Positions 62,440 to 64,000 of a stretch of 64,000 nucleotides of DNA are shown piece after piece; the stretch's first letter is position 1, and every line of letters begins with the position of its first letter. The notes below the pieces were generated by a model, which was given only the letters and a program-made list of their open reading frames with translations, did not search any database and had not been told where the DNA came from. Made by a program: the position numbers and the translations under genes. Origin of the DNA: Onthophagus taurus (lineage: Eukaryota > Arthropoda > Insecta > Coleoptera > Scarabaeidae); assembly GCF_036711975.1 (NCBI RefSeq), contig NC_091968.1, forward strand, positions 29,559,001 to 29,623,000. The letters are read 5' to 3'.

Positions 62440-62870
62440 ATTTAAATAACTTAGTCGGCTAGAGGTTGTCATTCATCCTCAATCAATCCCTGCTTTGATT
62501 CTGTCTATCACTGTCGACGTTGTTTTTATGCGATTTCGACATTAGTTATTCGTTGCAGTCTTAACACCTTCGCGCTTCTTCTCAAATAGTCCATCTCGAC
62601 CGCCTGAAGCTGTTTTTCTTCTAGATCTGCGTTTACTGCCATAAACATATCTCATTACCATAGCCCAGGACAGACTCTACTAGTGTTTTTCCCAGTTTTT
62701 TTATGTTTTTAAGGCATCCTATAATTTTCCTGCTTGCAGTTATTCTATGTTTTATCTCTCTTTCCACCAATACCAAAAGTTTAGGGAAATGTAGGTCCTT
62801 TATGAACCTTTGATTTGTTCTAAGGTCTTGTTCCTTTATGTCTCAGCTTGTCCAATATGGAAGAGGTGGT
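62440..62870 (-). pseudogene. LINE C-terminal fragment
   Basis: Minus-strand pieces read ITASRKIIGCLKNIKKLGKT, LVESVLGYGNEICLW and, after a shift, VEMDYLRRSAKVLRLQRITN. That matches the tract after the reverse transcriptase in RTE/Jockey-type LINEs (VES.L.YG.E.W......L...EM..LRR..R..R..R..N..I). It has several stops and no active site. Confidence 0.65.
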
Positions 62871-63814
62871 ATTTTATTGGCGCATGGCCCGTCAGGAATA
62901 AATATATTCTATCTGTAACATAATTTGATACTTACTAACATATTAAAATTAGAAATTACCATGATGACATTACTTGTATACGACATTTTTAATTTTTCTT
63001 CTTTAAACGCTTCTTTCTTTATCACTTCATTAAATTATTTACGTTTACAAATAATTATTATTAAAAGTAAGGTTAAAGCAATTTTTTTGACAATTTATTA
63101 TTGACAAGACATGAAAATCAAATTTTCGAAATTTTTTTTCGTTTTTTTTAACATGTTACATGTACTTTAGGTCCTAATAGACTGAGAGGTGAAAGGAATA
63201 AAGTCTTATGTACTTTCTAGTGCTAACTGTACGCAATAAAACAGTACTACAATTCTTGTGTATTAAATATCATAAAATGCTACAACTTTAGATGAAGAAA
63301 ATATATTGTGTTCCACTTTTTCAAGACACAATGCGTTGTTGCTATCTTGAACAGTATAGAAAGGTCTTCATTTGGCACTGTTCTAATTTTTAAAATATTT
63401 TTGCAGAAATACGTAATAAGCACTTCTTTTAAAGCTAATTAACACCTACTTGAAGTTACAACCAAATGTTTTAACATATATATCTCGCAGAAGACGTAAG
63501 AAGAACTTTTGTCGCTAGAATATTCTTATTCTTTGAGATGTGCTCTATATAACATGATAACCACATCTTGCTTTAACTTGCTCCTTACCAAGATATTAGC
63601 GATCAAAGATGATCAGTGCCTGAGTGTGTTATTTGACTGTTTTCATATAAAATGCTTATATTCTTTTTCTTAAAAGATAAATCTCGTATATTTGGTGTAA
63701 ACCCGCATAACAATAATAGAATACTAGACTTAAAGTTTCAGGCATATCTAACAACCGGAAGTGGTTGTTAGATACAGTGCGGCAAAAAACTGGAACACTT
63801 GAAATATCTACTTT

Positions 63815-63960
63815 TTTTATAAGTACGAAGGTTTTCACGGCCAGAGTTAATTGAACTAAAACTAGTACTAAAACTAGTACTAACTCTTAACTAACTAAAC
63901 TGGTTCGAAGTGTTTCTGAAGAAGGTTGCAACATGGTATCCGAAACGTCAAACCTTTTCT
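63815..63960. repeat. possible Penelope-like element end, with CTAGAAC-type repeats
   Basis: TACGAAGGTTTTCACGGCC (63823-63841) and TCTGAAGAAGGTTGCAACAT + GGTATCCGAAACGTC (about 63916-63950) resemble conserved terminal words of Penelope-like retroelements (GGTTTTCACGGC; CTGAAGA...CGAAACGTC). Between them lie ATTGAACTAAAACTAGTACT repeats of the CTAGAAC type. No reverse transcriptase is in the window. Confidence 0.35.
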
Positions 63961-63962
63961 TA

Positions 63963-64000
63963 GAAGACGCACGGCAAAACCCGAAAGTTTCTAGTGTTAG
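63963..64000. repeat. CTAGAAC-family fragment at the window edge
   Basis: GAAGACGCACGGCAAAACCC then GAAAGTTTCTAGTGTTAG: one arm of the palindrome, cut by the end of the window. Confidence 0.75.

Larger units (their letters stand above)
62871..64000. other. right-end noncoding region with retroelement debris
   Basis: AT-rich up to 63700. A perfect 12-bp stem with a 6-nt loop (TATCTAACAACC / GGTTGTTAGATA, 63745-63774) precedes GTGCGGCAAAAAACTGGAAC. No gene was recognised; a minus-strand 60-codon frame at 63656-63838 resembles nothing. Confidence 0.4.

Overview
The window is a piece of an insect nuclear genome. It is AT-rich, its coding exons are separated by many 50-60 nt introns, and it carries orthologues of the insect apoptosis inhibitors DIAP1 and DIAP2. 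The gene set and transposon types fit a beetle best, but the species cannot be told from the sequence. I rebuilt nine protein-coding gene models by matching splice sites and reading phases by eye; one more (the glutaredoxin-like gene) lacks its first exon.

Layout. 1-3.6 kb: no recognised gene. 3.6-6.4 kb: a glutaredoxin-like gene and mitochondrial acetoacetyl-CoA thiolase (both minus), then a small unrecognised two-exon gene (plus). 6.7-23.6 kb: four inhibitor-of-apoptosis (IAP) genes within 17 kb. They are a DIAP2 orthologue (3 BIR, UBA, RING), two short single-BIR/RING paralogues placed head to head, and a DIAP1 orthologue (2 BIR, RING) behind about 10 kb of possible 5' regulatory sequence. 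A Tc1-like element holding 16 copies of a 127-bp double-hairpin satellite sits in that gap. 26.7-27.6 kb: UBTD (minus), paired head to head with sulfite oxidase (plus, 28.4-39.2 kb). The 8.9-kb fourth intron of sulfite oxidase is filled with nested transposons. 39.4-43.7 kb: alpha-tubulin (minus), tail to tail with sulfite oxidase. 45.3-48.4 kb: DNA ligase III (minus). 49.4-61.8 kb: malic enzyme (minus, six exons), whose introns 4 and 1 hold a second mariner nest and a higher-order satellite. 61.8-64 kb: malic enzyme upstream region and retroelement debris.

Two repeat systems deserve attention. The first is a palindromic family rich in CTAGAACTA words. It is found at about twelve places, is amplified to 16 near-identical copies inside one Tc1-like element, and sits at the break of a second Tc1-like element that kept the opposite half of its transposase. 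The second is a CTCF-like word, AGATGGCG(C), that recurs about 13 times and is spaced 176-179 bp apart at three loci around alpha-tubulin and ligase III. The transposon nest includes a likely P-superfamily element with a THAP-type exon; its 8-bp target duplication is confirmed by an unoccupied copy of the same site elsewhere in the window.

The housekeeping genes have unrelated roles (ketone/acyl metabolism, sulfite detoxification, NADPH supply, DNA repair, cytoskeleton). Only the IAP cluster looks like a functional grouping.
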